Source of the DNA: Konateibacter massiliensis
GTDB lineage: Bacteria > Bacillota > Clostridia > Lachnospirales > Lachnospiraceae
DNA length: 64,000 nt
Direction of reading: 5' to 3'
NCBI RefSeq assembly: GCF_900184995.1
Contig: NZ_LT860099.1
Location: 2,546,332-2,610,331 of the forward strand
The notes beneath the pieces are model-generated. The model ran no database searches, was not told the origin of the DNA, and saw only the letters and a list, made by a program, of their open reading frames with translations. A program made the translations under genes and the position numbers. Positions 17,417 through 25,571 of the stretch are shown piece after piece; position 1 is the stretch's first letter, and the number at the start of each line of letters is the position of its first letter.

Positions 17417-18020
17417 GATGCTCTCTCCTTCAATCTTTAATCCCAGAGATCGAGCAAAGGCTATACAATTATCAAATATTTTGATGTTATGCATCGCCTT
17501 TGCTACGCATAAGCCACCGCACAATAATTATTATTCTTCAAAAAAATTCCTCCATTCTAATTAGCTTTGTCGCGCCGAATGCAGTCACGTAGTGACACCT
17601 TCCTCTTGCATTCGTGCGCATGAATAGTTTTTGTATCATAGGAAGTTCAAAAAACTTTCCTATGGTACAAAAAAGCAGATAGCTCCATCTATCAGAGTTA
17701 TCTGCGTACTTACAGCGAATCAGTATACAAAACAAAGCATCCGAATCAACCTGTATGTCTTCCAACATCACAGCATGAATCTTCACTACCATAACAGAAA
17801 GTACGCTCCACGCGCCTTCTATCCCACAAATAAAATTATCGGCAGTCTAAGTGTATCCATTCGCAAAATAAGTACAACAAATAGCCCCTCATAATATGAG
17901 AGTCTTAAAATTTATTGTTCATTACTTTATCGAACCGATGCCACAAAAACGCCTCCTTTTATCCTATATTTCTTTCATCATAACAAGTCTGTTCAGAAAA
18001 TTCAAGCCCTTTTTATAATT
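17417..18020. other. 604-base gap without a supported gene
   Basis: It holds repeat copy 3 (17571-17672), a small hairpin GCAGATA/TATCTGC just after it, and A/T-rich sequence. Short frames across it read through the repeat and show no family resemblance or ribosome site. Confidence 0.6.
17571..17672 (+). repeat. Structured intergenic repeat, copy 3
   Basis: The first half is CGCGCCGAATGCA against TGCATTCGTGCGC with inner hairpin GTCAC-GTA-GTGAC. The second half pairs TTTTTGTATCATAGGAA with TTTCCTATGGTACAAAAA at 17628-17673, with one mismatch and one bulge. Downstream, copies 2 and 3 also share a GCAG..AGCTCCAT tract, so the element may extend further. Confidence 0.85.
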
Positions 18021-19034
18021 TTACCGACACACAGAATTTCGCTTAATAAGCGACGTGGAAACCTCCGTCTTGACCGGTGATAAACCCGGTTCAGCCAAAA
18101 GCTTGATAAGCCGCTCAACTGCAAGCTCGCCCATATATTGCTTCGGTACCTGAATCGTGGTGAGGGACGGTTCTATCACCGTGCTGCTTGGAAGATTGTC
18201 AAAACCGACAATGGAGATATCTTCCGGAATTCGAAAACCATTTTCCTTCAGCGCCTTGACGGCACCGATGGCGATATGGTCGTTATCAGCAAAATAGCAC
18301 TCCGCAAGCTCCTCCTTATTACGGATTAATTCCAGCATATCCGAATATGCCCCGTCCACAGAAGGAGAGAGCGCATGAACAATGCTTTTGGAAGAAGAAA
18401 AGCCCGAGGAGCGGATTGCCTTGTAAAAGCCGGATGCCCTGTCCGAAAAATTGCTGATTTGAAACGAAGATTTTAAGTATCCCGGCTGCTTTTTGCACTT
18501 TTGAATTAAGTATCTTGTCGCAAGATAAGCCCCCTGTTCATTGTTAATCAAAACACAATCACAGGGCACCGTCTCAAAGTAAGCGTCCAAGAGGACAAAC
18601 GGAATCGGAAGTGTCACAAACAGCTTCAAATCCTCAGCCGTCATTTCTGTCCCCAGCAAAATAATACCGCAGCAGTCCGAATACTGAATATCCTCTATCT
18701 GCTTTTTCAATGTGTCGTCATCCTCGTAAATATAGATACTCTTTAATTTGTAATTGGCATTTTTACAGCCAAGAGAAACCCCATCGGATACCTGGGAAAA
18801 GAACGGTGTATCACCCACGATTGTGCCGTGTTTTTTATATATAACAAAATAAATTGTACCGGGTACGCTTTGCTTTTCCGTAATGCGCCCAAAATCGTAA
18901 CCATATTTTTCAGCAGTGTCAAATACCAGTTGTCTTGTCTTTGTGCTGACACCCGGTTTATTATTTAACGCCATCGACACAGCGGCGGCGGATAGATTTA
19001 GCTTTTTCGCAAGCTCCTTCGCAGTGATTCCCAT
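18021..19034 (-). CDS. LacI-family transcriptional repressor
   Basis: A 337-residue LacI/GalR regulator. The N-terminal helix-turn-helix (TAKELAKKLNLSAAAVSMALNN) and hinge lead into a periplasmic-binding-protein-like effector domain ending in SLTTIQVPKQYMGELAVERL. It is divergent from the isomerase/split-transketolase operon at 19233, with 198 bases between the starts. It is therefore the likely repressor of that operon, released by its sugar or a phosphorylated intermediate. A palindrome at 19196 and tandem motifs at 19098 are operator candidates. Confidence 0.93.
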   Translation of the reverse strand: MGITAKELAKKLNLSAAAVSMALNNKPGVSTKTRQLVFDTAEKYGYDFGRITEKQSVPGTIYFVIYKKHGTIVGDTPFFSQVSDGVSLGCKNANYKLKSIYIYEDDDTLKKQIEDIQYSDCCGIILLGTEMTAEDLKLFVTLPIPFVLLDAYFETVPCDCVLINNEQGAYLATRYLIQKCKKQPGYLKSSFQISNFSDRASGFYKAIRSSGFSSSKSIVHALSPSVDGAYSDMLELIRNKEELAECYFADNDHIAIGAVKALKENGFRIPEDISIVGFDNLPSSTVIEPSLTTIQVPKQYMGELAVERLIKLLAEPGLSPVKTEVSTSLIKRNSVCR

Positions 19035-19097
19035 CTCAGCTCCTCCAAAATAATTGTATTTGACTCTATTATGACTGATATATTTTTGATTTGCAAT

Positions 19098-19132
19098 AAT
19101 TAAGTTAATAATTAAGTTAATTTTACTTAATT
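19098..19132. promoter_or_regulatory. Tandem and inverted AATTAAGTTAAT motifs, candidate operator
   Basis: AATTAAGTTAAT occurs twice in immediate tandem (19098-19109 and 19110-19121). The second copy also forms an inverted repeat with ACTTAATT at 19125-19132. It lies in the intergenic region between the LacI gene and the operon. Confidence 0.45.
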
Positions 19133-19195
19133 ATGTAATGCTATTCAGTTTTGAAAAAGATAAACTTAGCCTAGAAAGTGACAAATAAATCGTGT

Positions 19196-19217
19196 GTTTT
19201 GGTAATTTTACCAAAAC
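19196..19217. promoter_or_regulatory. 22-bp perfect palindrome, candidate LacI-family operator
   Basis: GTTTTGGTAA is followed after two bases by its exact inverse TTACCAAAAC. It sits just upstream of the ribosome site of the first operon gene, where a bound repressor would block transcription. It could also form a leader hairpin. Confidence 0.6.
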
Positions 19218-19232
19218 AGAAGGGAGAAGCAA

Positions 19233-20633
19233 ATGGATAAGATTAAGTTAGGATATGCCCCAACAAGAAGAAGTATCTTTAGTGCACCGGATGCAATTAA
19301 GTACAGGGACTTAACCGCAAACCGGCTGGAGGAACTGGGCGTTGATTTTGTGGACATCAAGGACATCAACGAGGAGGGACTTTTGTATAACGATGATGAT
19401 ATGTACAAAATTGCAGAAAAGTTTAGACAGGAAAAAATTGACGGTTTGTTTATTCCCCATTGCAACTTTGGTACGGAGTACGAATGTGCAAGACTTGCCA
19501 AGGAACTAAACGTGCCGGTTCTCCTTTGGGGACCGCTTGATGAAAGACCTGATGAAAATGGTGTCAGACTGCGTGACACACAATGCGGACTTTTTGCAAC
19601 AGGTAAGGTTTTGAGAAGATTTCGAATTCCTTTTACCTATATGACAAACTGCCGTTTAAACGATCCTGTATTTGAGAGAGGACTGAGAGATTTTATGGCG
19701 GTCTGTAATGTAGTAAAAGCATTTCGAAGCATTCGTATTTTGCAAATCTCAACGAGACCGTTCGATTTTTGGACTACCATGTGCAACGAAGGGGAGCTGC
19801 TTGAAAAATTTAATATCCAGCTTGCACCTATTCCGATGCCGGAGCTTACAGACGAGGTAAGGCGAGCGAAGGAAGAAGCAACAGAGGTCCAAAAGGTTGT
19901 GCAGTATTGCCGTGACAACATGGAAATATGCATCAAGGACAACGAGCTTGAGACGGTTGCCGCTTTGAAGGTAGCGATGAAAAACCTCGCTGTAAAATAT
20001 GGCTGCAAGGCAATCGCAATCCAATGCTGGAACCAGTTGCAGAACGAGCTTGGCATTATGCCATGCGCCGCCAACTCCCTGCTTAACGATGAGGGTATTC
20101 CGGTTGTATGCGAGACCGATATTCACGGCGCGATTACCTCACTCTTGGTGGAAGCTGCCGGAATGGGCGAGACAAGGAGCTTTTTTGCTGACTGGACTAT
20201 CCGCCATCCTGACGTGGAAAACGGAGAATTGTTGCAACATTGCGGACCGTGGCCTATCTCCATTGCAAAGGAAAAAGCAAAGCTGACCTATCCGCTCGCA
20301 TTTGACCACCCGGGAAGCATCACCGCAGAGGCAAGACACGGCGATATCTCACTTGTTCGTTTTGACGGCGATAACGGAGAATACTCCATGCTTCTCGGCA
20401 ATGCAAAGGGTATCGACGGACCAAAAGGAATGGGTACTTATCTATGGATTGAGGTAGACAACATAAAGAGACTCGAGGCAAAAATTGTGGAGGGACCGTA
20501 TATCCACCACTGCGTCGGCATCCACAAAGATGTAGTTCCAGTGCTCTATGAAGCATGTAAATACATAGGTGTAACACCTGATTTGTATGACCCAGTTGAG
20601 GAAGAGGTAAAAGCCTATCTGCGCGGTGAATGA
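19233..20633 (+). CDS. L-fucose isomerase-like sugar isomerase
   Basis: A 466-residue protein of the L-fucose/L-arabinose isomerase superfamily, metal-dependent aldose-ketose isomerases. The N-terminal Rossmann-like domain (IDGLFIPHCNFGTEYE) and the CETDIHGAITSLL segment with acidic metal-ligand candidates are visible. The C-terminal domain has HHCVGIHKD. It heads an operon with a split transketolase (28-base gap) and an FGGY kinase. That context suggests it makes a ketose that is then phosphorylated and cleaved by the transketolase. D-apiose is the best-matching known substrate for this logic; L-fucose itself is unlikely because no aldolase is present. Substrate is inference; family is firm. 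Confidence 0.85.
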   Translation: MDKIKLGYAPTRRSIFSAPDAIKYRDLTANRLEELGVDFVDIKDINEEGLLYNDDDMYKIAEKFRQEKIDGLFIPHCNFGTEYECARLAKELNVPVLLWGPLDERPDENGVRLRDTQCGLFATGKVLRRFRIPFTYMTNCRLNDPVFERGLRDFMAVCNVVKAFRSIRILQISTRPFDFWTTMCNEGELLEKFNIQLAPIPMPELTDEVRRAKEEATEVQKVVQYCRDNMEICIKDNELETVAALKVAMKNLAVKYGCKAIAIQCWNQLQNELGIMPCAANSLLNDEGIPVVCETDIHGAITSLLVEAAGMGETRSFFADWTIRHPDVENGELLQHCGPWPISIAKEKAKLTYPLAFDHPGSITAEARHGDISLVRFDGDNGEYSMLLGNAKGIDGPKGMGTYLWIEVDNIKRLEAKIVEGPYIHHCVGIHKDVVPVLYEACKYIGVTPDLYDPVEEEVKAYLRGE

Positions 20634-20660
20634 TTATAATAAGAAAGGAACGATGGTAAG

Positions 20661-21485
20661 ATGAGTGAACTTAGTAAATTGGCATATGATTTGCGAAAAG
20701 ACGTCGTTGAGATGATTATAGAAGGTAAGGGCGGTCATATCGGCGGAGACATGAGTGTTATGGAGATTCTTGTGGCACTTTACATGAAGCAGATGAACAT
20801 CAGCCCCGAAAATATGGACGATGAAAACCGCGACCGCTTTGTTATGAGCAAGGGACATTCCGTAGAGGCATATTACGCGGTTCTGGCAAAAAAAGGATTT
20901 TTTGATATTAATACCTGCATCAAAGAATTCAGTAAATTTGGCTCTCCATTCATTGGACACCCAAACAACAAACTTCCGGGCATCGAGATGAATTCCGGTT
21001 CCCTCGGGCATGGACTCCCGGTATGTGTCGGGATGGCACTTGCGGGAAAAATGGACAGAAAAGACTACCGCGTGTACACGGTTATGGGAGACGGCGAACT
21101 CGCAGAAGGCTCCGTTTGGGAAGCTGCTATGGCGGCAAACCAGTTTAAACTAGACAACCTCTGTGCCGTGGTGGATCGAAACAGACTTCAAATTTCCGGA
21201 AACACAGAATTAGTCATGGGACACGACGATCTGCATGAGCGTTTCAGAAGCTTTGGCTGGCATGTCATTGATGTCGCGGACGGAAACGATATTGATCAAT
21301 TAAACGAAGCCTTTGAGGAGGCTAAAACGGCAAAGGGACAGCCGACGGTTCTGATTGCCAACACGGTAAAGGGAAAAGGCTCCCCCGTTATGGAAAACAA
21401 AGCCGGCTGGCACCATAAGGTTCCAACTGTAGAAGAACGCATACAAATCTTAAAAGATTTTGAAGAAAAAAAGGAGGCGCTCTAA
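20661..21485 (+). CDS. Transketolase, N-terminal (thiamine-diphosphate) subunit
   Basis: A 274-residue protein equal to the N-terminal third of a transketolase. It holds the KGGHIGGDMS substrate segment, the GSLGHGLPVCVG loop and the thiamine diphosphate-binding motif GDGELAEGS, ending with IANTVKGKG. It cannot act alone; the other half is the next gene, 2 bases downstream. Split transketolases occur in ordinary pentose metabolism and in dedicated routes such as D-apulose 4-phosphate cleavage. A complete one-chain transketolase is encoded at 29423, so this pair is probably specialised. Confidence 0.93.
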   Translation: MSELSKLAYDLRKDVVEMIIEGKGGHIGGDMSVMEILVALYMKQMNISPENMDDENRDRFVMSKGHSVEAYYAVLAKKGFFDINTCIKEFSKFGSPFIGHPNNKLPGIEMNSGSLGHGLPVCVGMALAGKMDRKDYRVYTVMGDGELAEGSVWEAAMAANQFKLDNLCAVVDRNRLQISGNTELVMGHDDLHERFRSFGWHVIDVADGNDIDQLNEAFEEAKTAKGQPTVLIANTVKGKGSPVMENKAGWHHKVPTVEERIQILKDFEEKKEAL

Positions 21486-21487
21486 TT

Positions 21488-22423
21488 ATGAATACAATTC
21501 CAAACCGTAAAGTTATCTGTGATGTATTATTGGAAAAGGCAGAAAAAGACAAAGATATTGTCGTGCTGTGCAGTGATTCAAGGGGTTCTGCCTCCCTCGC
21601 ACCGTTTGCAGAGGCATTTCCTGACCAGTTTGTGGAGATGGGAATTGCAGAGCAAAACCTCGTAAGCGTCTCGGCTGGTCTTGCAAGATGCGGCAAAAAA
21701 GCATTTGCAGCCTCTCCGGCATGCTTTCTCTCAACAAGAAGCTACGAACAGTGCAAGGTAGACGTTGCCTACTCCGACACAAACGTGACCCTAATCGGAA
21801 TCAGCGGTGGTATCAGCTACGGCGCACTCGGCATGAGCCACCATTCCGCGCAGGATATCGCTGCTATGTCCTCCGTTCCAAACATGAGAGTCTACCTCCC
21901 AAGTGACCGTTTTCAGACTGAAAAGCTGATCAAAGCTCTGTTAAAGGACGAAAGACCTGCCTATATACGAGTGGGAAGAAATCCGGTTCCTGATATTTAT
22001 GAGGAAAATAACTGTCCTTTTGAGATGGATAAAGCAACCGTACTTTCCGAAGGTAACGATGTCGCCATTATCGCATGCGGTGAGATGGTAAAACCTTCTT
22101 TAGACGCCGCAGAGCTATTAAGAGCAGACGGCATTCACGCCTTTGTTCTTGATATGTACTGCGTAAAGCCGCTTGATGAAGCCGCTATTATAAAAGCTGC
22201 CAGCAGCGCAAAAGCCGTTCTTACAGTCGAGGAGCACGCACTGTTTGGTGGACTCGGCTCTATGGTTTCTCAGGTAATCGGCAGGGAATGCCCGAAAAGG
22301 GTGGTAAACATAGCCCTCCCTGACGCACCGGTTATCACAGGTACTTCAAACGAAGTATTTGATTATTACGGAATGAATGCCCAGGGTATCGCAAAGCGGG
22401 CAAAAGAAATCTTATCCCTGTAG
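21488..22423 (+). CDS. Transketolase, C-terminal (pyrimidine-binding and C) subunit
   Basis: A 311-residue protein that completes the split enzyme. It has the pyrimidine-binding domain with the catalytic glutamate in EMGIAEQNLV, the SYGALGMSHHSAQD segment with paired histidines, and the C-terminal domain (CGEMVKPSLDAAELL). It starts 2 bases after the upstream subunit stop, so both are made together. The predicted reaction moves a two-carbon ketol unit from a phosphorylated ketose to an aldose phosphate. Confidence 0.93.
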   Translation: MNTIPNRKVICDVLLEKAEKDKDIVVLCSDSRGSASLAPFAEAFPDQFVEMGIAEQNLVSVSAGLARCGKKAFAASPACFLSTRSYEQCKVDVAYSDTNVTLIGISGGISYGALGMSHHSAQDIAAMSSVPNMRVYLPSDRFQTEKLIKALLKDERPAYIRVGRNPVPDIYEENNCPFEMDKATVLSEGNDVAIIACGEMVKPSLDAAELLRADGIHAFVLDMYCVKPLDEAAIIKAASSAKAVLTVEEHALFGGLGSMVSQVIGRECPKRVVNIALPDAPVITGTSNEVFDYYGMNAQGIAKRAKEILSL

Positions 22424-22433
22424 GAGGCAGAGA

Positions 22434-23921
22434 ATGGAGAAAAAATATATTCTTTCCCTCGACCAGAGCACGCAGGGAACAAAAGCACTTCTCTTTGACC
22501 AGAAGGGCACCCTGCTTTTTCGTGCAGATGTGCCACATAAACAGATTATAAACGAAGAAGGCTGGGTCAGCCACGACCTAAATGAAATTTACCGCAACAC
22601 CATACAGGTTATAAGAGATGTGGTAAACAGGGCGGGAATTGACAAGGAAGAGATAGCCGGAATCGGAATCAGCAACCAGCGAGAGACATCCGCGGTATGG
22701 AGCAGACTTACCGGAAAACCTGTCGATTACGCGATTGTATGGCAGTGCTCCCGCGCAAAGGATATTTGCAAGGAGGTAGAGCTTCAGGGTACATCGAACC
22801 TGATACGCGAAAAAACAGGTATGAACCTGTCTCCCTTTTTCCCTGCTTCGAAATTTGCATGGTTTTTGCAGAATGTCTCTCTTGCCAAGGAGCTAAACAA
22901 AAATCATAATTTGATGTTCGGAACAATTGATACATGGCTTGTTTACAAGCTGACAAGGGGAGCTTCCTATAAGACGGATTACTCCAATGCCTCCCGAACC
23001 CAGCTATTTAATATCAATACCTTGGAGTGGGACAATGAAATTTGTTCGCTGTTTGGACTAAAATCCGATGACCTGGCACAGGTGTGCGACTCAAATGCAA
23101 ACTACGGGAAAACGGATTTAGAAGGGTTTTTAGACAATCCAATTCCGATACACAGTGTGCTGGGAGATTCCCACGGCGCCCTCTACGGTCAGGGTTGTCT
23201 GGAAAGAGGCATGATAAAGGCAACCTACGGAACCGGCTCCTCTGTCATGGTAAATGTCGGCACAACACCAGTTTACAGCAGCCATGGTGTTGTCACCTCC
23301 ATCGCATGGGGCATGGACGGCAAGATAAACTATGTGATGGAGGGAAATATCAACTACACAGGTGCCGTCATAACCTGGCTTCAAAAGGATTTAAAATTAA
23401 TCCAATCCGCCGGTGAGACAACAGCCTTGGCTGAAGCTGCCAATCCGGAGGATAAAACTTATATTGTCCCTGCTTTCACAGGGCTTGGCGCTCCTTACTG
23501 GGACAATGAGGCAAAAGCCATCATAAGCGGAATCAGCAGAACGACCGGGCAGGCTGAAATTGTAAAGGCAGCATTAGAGTGTATTGCTTATCAGATAACC
23601 GATATCATAAAAGTCATGGAGCAGGACTCCGGCGTAGCAATCAATGAGCTTCGAGTTGACGGCGGCCCTACTAAAAACAGATTTTTGATGCAGTTTCAAA
23701 GTGACATTACCGATATCAACATACAGATTCCGGATGTGGAGGAGCTTTCCGGCATCGGAGCTGCATATGCGGCTGGTATTGTATTGGGGCTGTTTGATAA
23801 AAATATTTTTAGCAGAATAGAGCGACATAGCTATGAATCGAAGATGACCGGTGATGTACGCGATGAAAAATATAACGGTTGGAAGGCGGCTGTTGGTATG
23901 ACATTGGCTAAAAAAGTGTGA
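22434..23921 (+). CDS. FGGY-family kinase, glycerol-kinase-like
   Basis: A 495-residue sugar kinase. The start at 22434 follows AGGAGG 10 bases after the transketolase stop. The N-terminal domain carries LSLDQSTQGTKALLFD (phosphate 1) and ISNQRETSAVW. The middle has GDSHGALYGQGCLE and TYGTGSSVMVN. The C-terminal FGGY signature lies around VDGGPTKNRFLMQFQSD. The whole chain tracks glycerol kinase more closely than xylulokinase, suggesting a small or branched ketose or polyol as substrate. In this operon it should phosphorylate the ketose made by the isomerase before transketolase cleavage. Its stop codon lies inside the terminator stem. Confidence 0.92.
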   Translation: MEKKYILSLDQSTQGTKALLFDQKGTLLFRADVPHKQIINEEGWVSHDLNEIYRNTIQVIRDVVNRAGIDKEEIAGIGISNQRETSAVWSRLTGKPVDYAIVWQCSRAKDICKEVELQGTSNLIREKTGMNLSPFFPASKFAWFLQNVSLAKELNKNHNLMFGTIDTWLVYKLTRGASYKTDYSNASRTQLFNINTLEWDNEICSLFGLKSDDLAQVCDSNANYGKTDLEGFLDNPIPIHSVLGDSHGALYGQGCLERGMIKATYGTGSSVMVNVGTTPVYSSHGVVTSIAWGMDGKINYVMEGNINYTGAVITWLQKDLKLIQSAGETTALAEAANPEDKTYIVPAFTGLGAPYWDNEAKAIISGISRTTGQAEIVKAALECIAYQITDIIKVMEQDSGVAINELRVDGGPTKNRFLMQFQSDITDINIQIPDVEELSGIGAAYAAGIVLGLFDKNIFSRIERHSYESKMTGDVRDEKYNGWKAAVGMTLAKKV

Positions 23922-23938
23922 GCTTCGCTCACACTTTT
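23912..23938 (+). terminator. Terminator overlapping the kinase stop codon
   Basis: AAAAGTGTGAGC pairs perfectly with GCTCACACTTTT across a 3-base loop. The TGA stop of the kinase (23919-23921) is part of the left arm. Confidence 0.85.
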
Positions 23939-23996
23939 CGCCCAAGTAGGTTGCAAAGCAATTACTTCCTATTTATATTAAAACTAAGCGAAATCA

Positions 23997-24028
23997 AGGG
24001 CTGAAGACACTTAAAAGTCTTCAGCCCT
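23997..24028. terminator. 12-bp perfect hairpin at the galactokinase 3' end
   Basis: AGGGCTGAAGAC pairs with GTCTTCAGCCCT over an 8-base loop, 15 bases from the galactokinase stop. It lacks a strong T-run, so termination strength is uncertain. Confidence 0.6.
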
Positions 24029-24042
24029 GTCTATTTCTAAAA

Positions 24043-25332
24043 TTATATTAATTTTAATACATTAATCGCTCCATATGGTCTTATTATCATCTTATATGTC
24101 GAGTTTTTTAGAAATTTATTTTCCATAAATGCAACATACTCATCCATATCCTCCAAGGAAACGATTGCCATAATAACTCCTGCAAATCCTCCTCCGTGGA
24201 CACGACACACTCCTCTTCCTTTTTTATCCAAAAACATTTTTGTCAATGTCAACGCAAGAGGTATGCCTTGCTCATTATAGTTCTCAATTGAGTAACAATT
24301 TTGCAGCAACTTCCATGAAGAGTTACCTGACTCTGCTACCAGATGCAGAAACTGATCAAAATTATTTTTTTGAAGTGCTTCCACCTGCTTATCAACTCTT
24401 CCGTTTTCATCACAAAAATGTATAGCTCTTAAAACGGCTCTGTCTCCCACTTGTTTTCTTAATTCTTCTATATTATTAACAATATCTTCCAAAGAAATCT
24501 CTGCACATACAGTTTTTCCGAAATAATTTGCCACTGATTTCATCTCTTTTGGCACCAGCGAGTATTCCTCACTCAAATCTGCATGGCTTTTCCCTGTATT
24601 AACGATTACAATTCCATATCCCTCCTGATAAAAATCAATATTCATCTGAGATACAATCGGCATTTCTTCATTTTTAAAATCAATATGTATAATTCCGCCT
24701 ACTGCGCAAGCCATCTGGTCCAGCAAGCCGGAGCTCTTGTTCCAATTATGATTTTCTGCATACTGACCAATCTTAGCATATTCAACCATATCAAGCGAAT
24801 TGTCATTAAACAAATCATTGATAATTGCACATAATAGCATCTCAAAAGATGCCGAAGAACTGACACCTGCCGCAGAAATTACATTGCTTGATATATACGC
24901 ATGGAACCCGCCTATTTTATGCCCTCTTTTCTGAACGCCTTCTAGCAAGCCACACACAAGTTTTGCTGTGCTGCTTTCAATGCTAGCCTGCAAGGTATTA
25001 ACATTGATTGAAAAATCTAAGTCATAATCTACACTTACAATATTAATTGTATCACCATCCTGAATAGATGCCACACCAACACAATCCAGATTAATACTGC
25101 CAGCCAAAACCTTTCCATTATTATGATCCGTATGATTACCGCCAAGCTCAGTTCGGCCCGGCGCACTATAAATTTCAATATTCTCTCCTGCACCATATCG
25201 TTTTTCATAGCCTGTAATTAAATCTTCATATCTTTTTCTGTTCTCATCCACCTGCTCCCGCCCATACATTTTAGAAAACAGTTCTTCACACTCTTTTGTC
25301 TTTAAGGTTTCAAAAATCTCATTCGTTTTCAT
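24043..25332 (-). CDS. galK: Galactokinase
   Basis: A GHMP kinase of 429 residues that converts galactose to galactose 1-phosphate with ATP, the first Leloir step. The galactokinase signature is seen near residue 57 (APGRTELGGNHTDHNNG), followed by the GHMP ATP motif (SAAGVSSSASFE) near 153 and the C-terminal CRVHGGGFAGVI. It stands alone without galT or galE in this window. It would serve galactose released by the GH42 enzyme and is matched by the mutarotase at 28279. Three TTGYGCAW-like motifs in its upstream region are candidate control sites. Confidence 0.95.
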   Translation of the reverse strand: MKTNEIFETLKTKECEELFSKMYGREQVDENRKRYEDLITGYEKRYGAGENIEIYSAPGRTELGGNHTDHNNGKVLAGSINLDCVGVASIQDGDTINIVSVDYDLDFSINVNTLQASIESSTAKLVCGLLEGVQKRGHKIGGFHAYISSNVISAAGVSSSASFEMLLCAIINDLFNDNSLDMVEYAKIGQYAENHNWNKSSGLLDQMACAVGGIIHIDFKNEEMPIVSQMNIDFYQEGYGIVIVNTGKSHADLSEEYSLVPKEMKSVANYFGKTVCAEISLEDIVNNIEELRKQVGDRAVLRAIHFCDENGRVDKQVEALQKNNFDQFLHLVAESGNSSWKLLQNCYSIENYNEQGIPLALTLTKMFLDKKGRGVCRVHGGGFAGVIMAIVSLEDMDEYVAFMENKFLKNSTYKMIIRPYGAINVLKLI

Positions 25333-25368
25333 ATTGTTGGTAACCCCTTTCGTTTTAGCAGTTTAATA

Positions 25369-25508
25369 TTGCGCAATTTTTATTTATTTGTCCAATCATT
25401 TGCACTTTACCAAAATTATATCAAGTTAGGTTTTTATTGTCAATCTTTGATTGTTTTAAGAATTTAATTGTTTTTATTTTTTTGTGCAACTTTTAATTTA
25501 TTGCGCAT
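25369..25508. promoter_or_regulatory. Three TTGYGCAW motifs upstream of galK
   Basis: TTGCGCAA at 25369-25376, TTGTGCAA at 25482-25489 and TTGCGCAT at 25501-25508 lie in the 239-base A/T-rich gap before galK. They are near-palindromic and could bind a regulator. Confidence 0.35.
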
Positions 25509-25571
25509 TTATTGTGTTATATTTTATTATAACCGGGTTTTTATAAAGCGCAAAGGTTTACATAAAATTAT

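Noticed and set aside
17417-17524. 36-residue N-terminal extension of the CD3324-family gene
   Set aside because: It would start at TTG with no ribosome site; the family start MSYIKAAD at 17416 has AAGGAGAG.
17538-17792. 84-codon minus-strand frame
   Set aside because: It reads straight through repeat copy 3 and has no family match, so it is a chance frame.
20661-22423. Frameshifted single transketolase
   Set aside because: Each half has its own start and ribosome site, and split two-subunit transketolases are a known natural form.
18021-23938. Sulfoquinovose transketolase pathway
   Set aside because: That route also uses a split transketolase but has no FGGY kinase step, and no sulfolactaldehyde-handling enzyme is present here.
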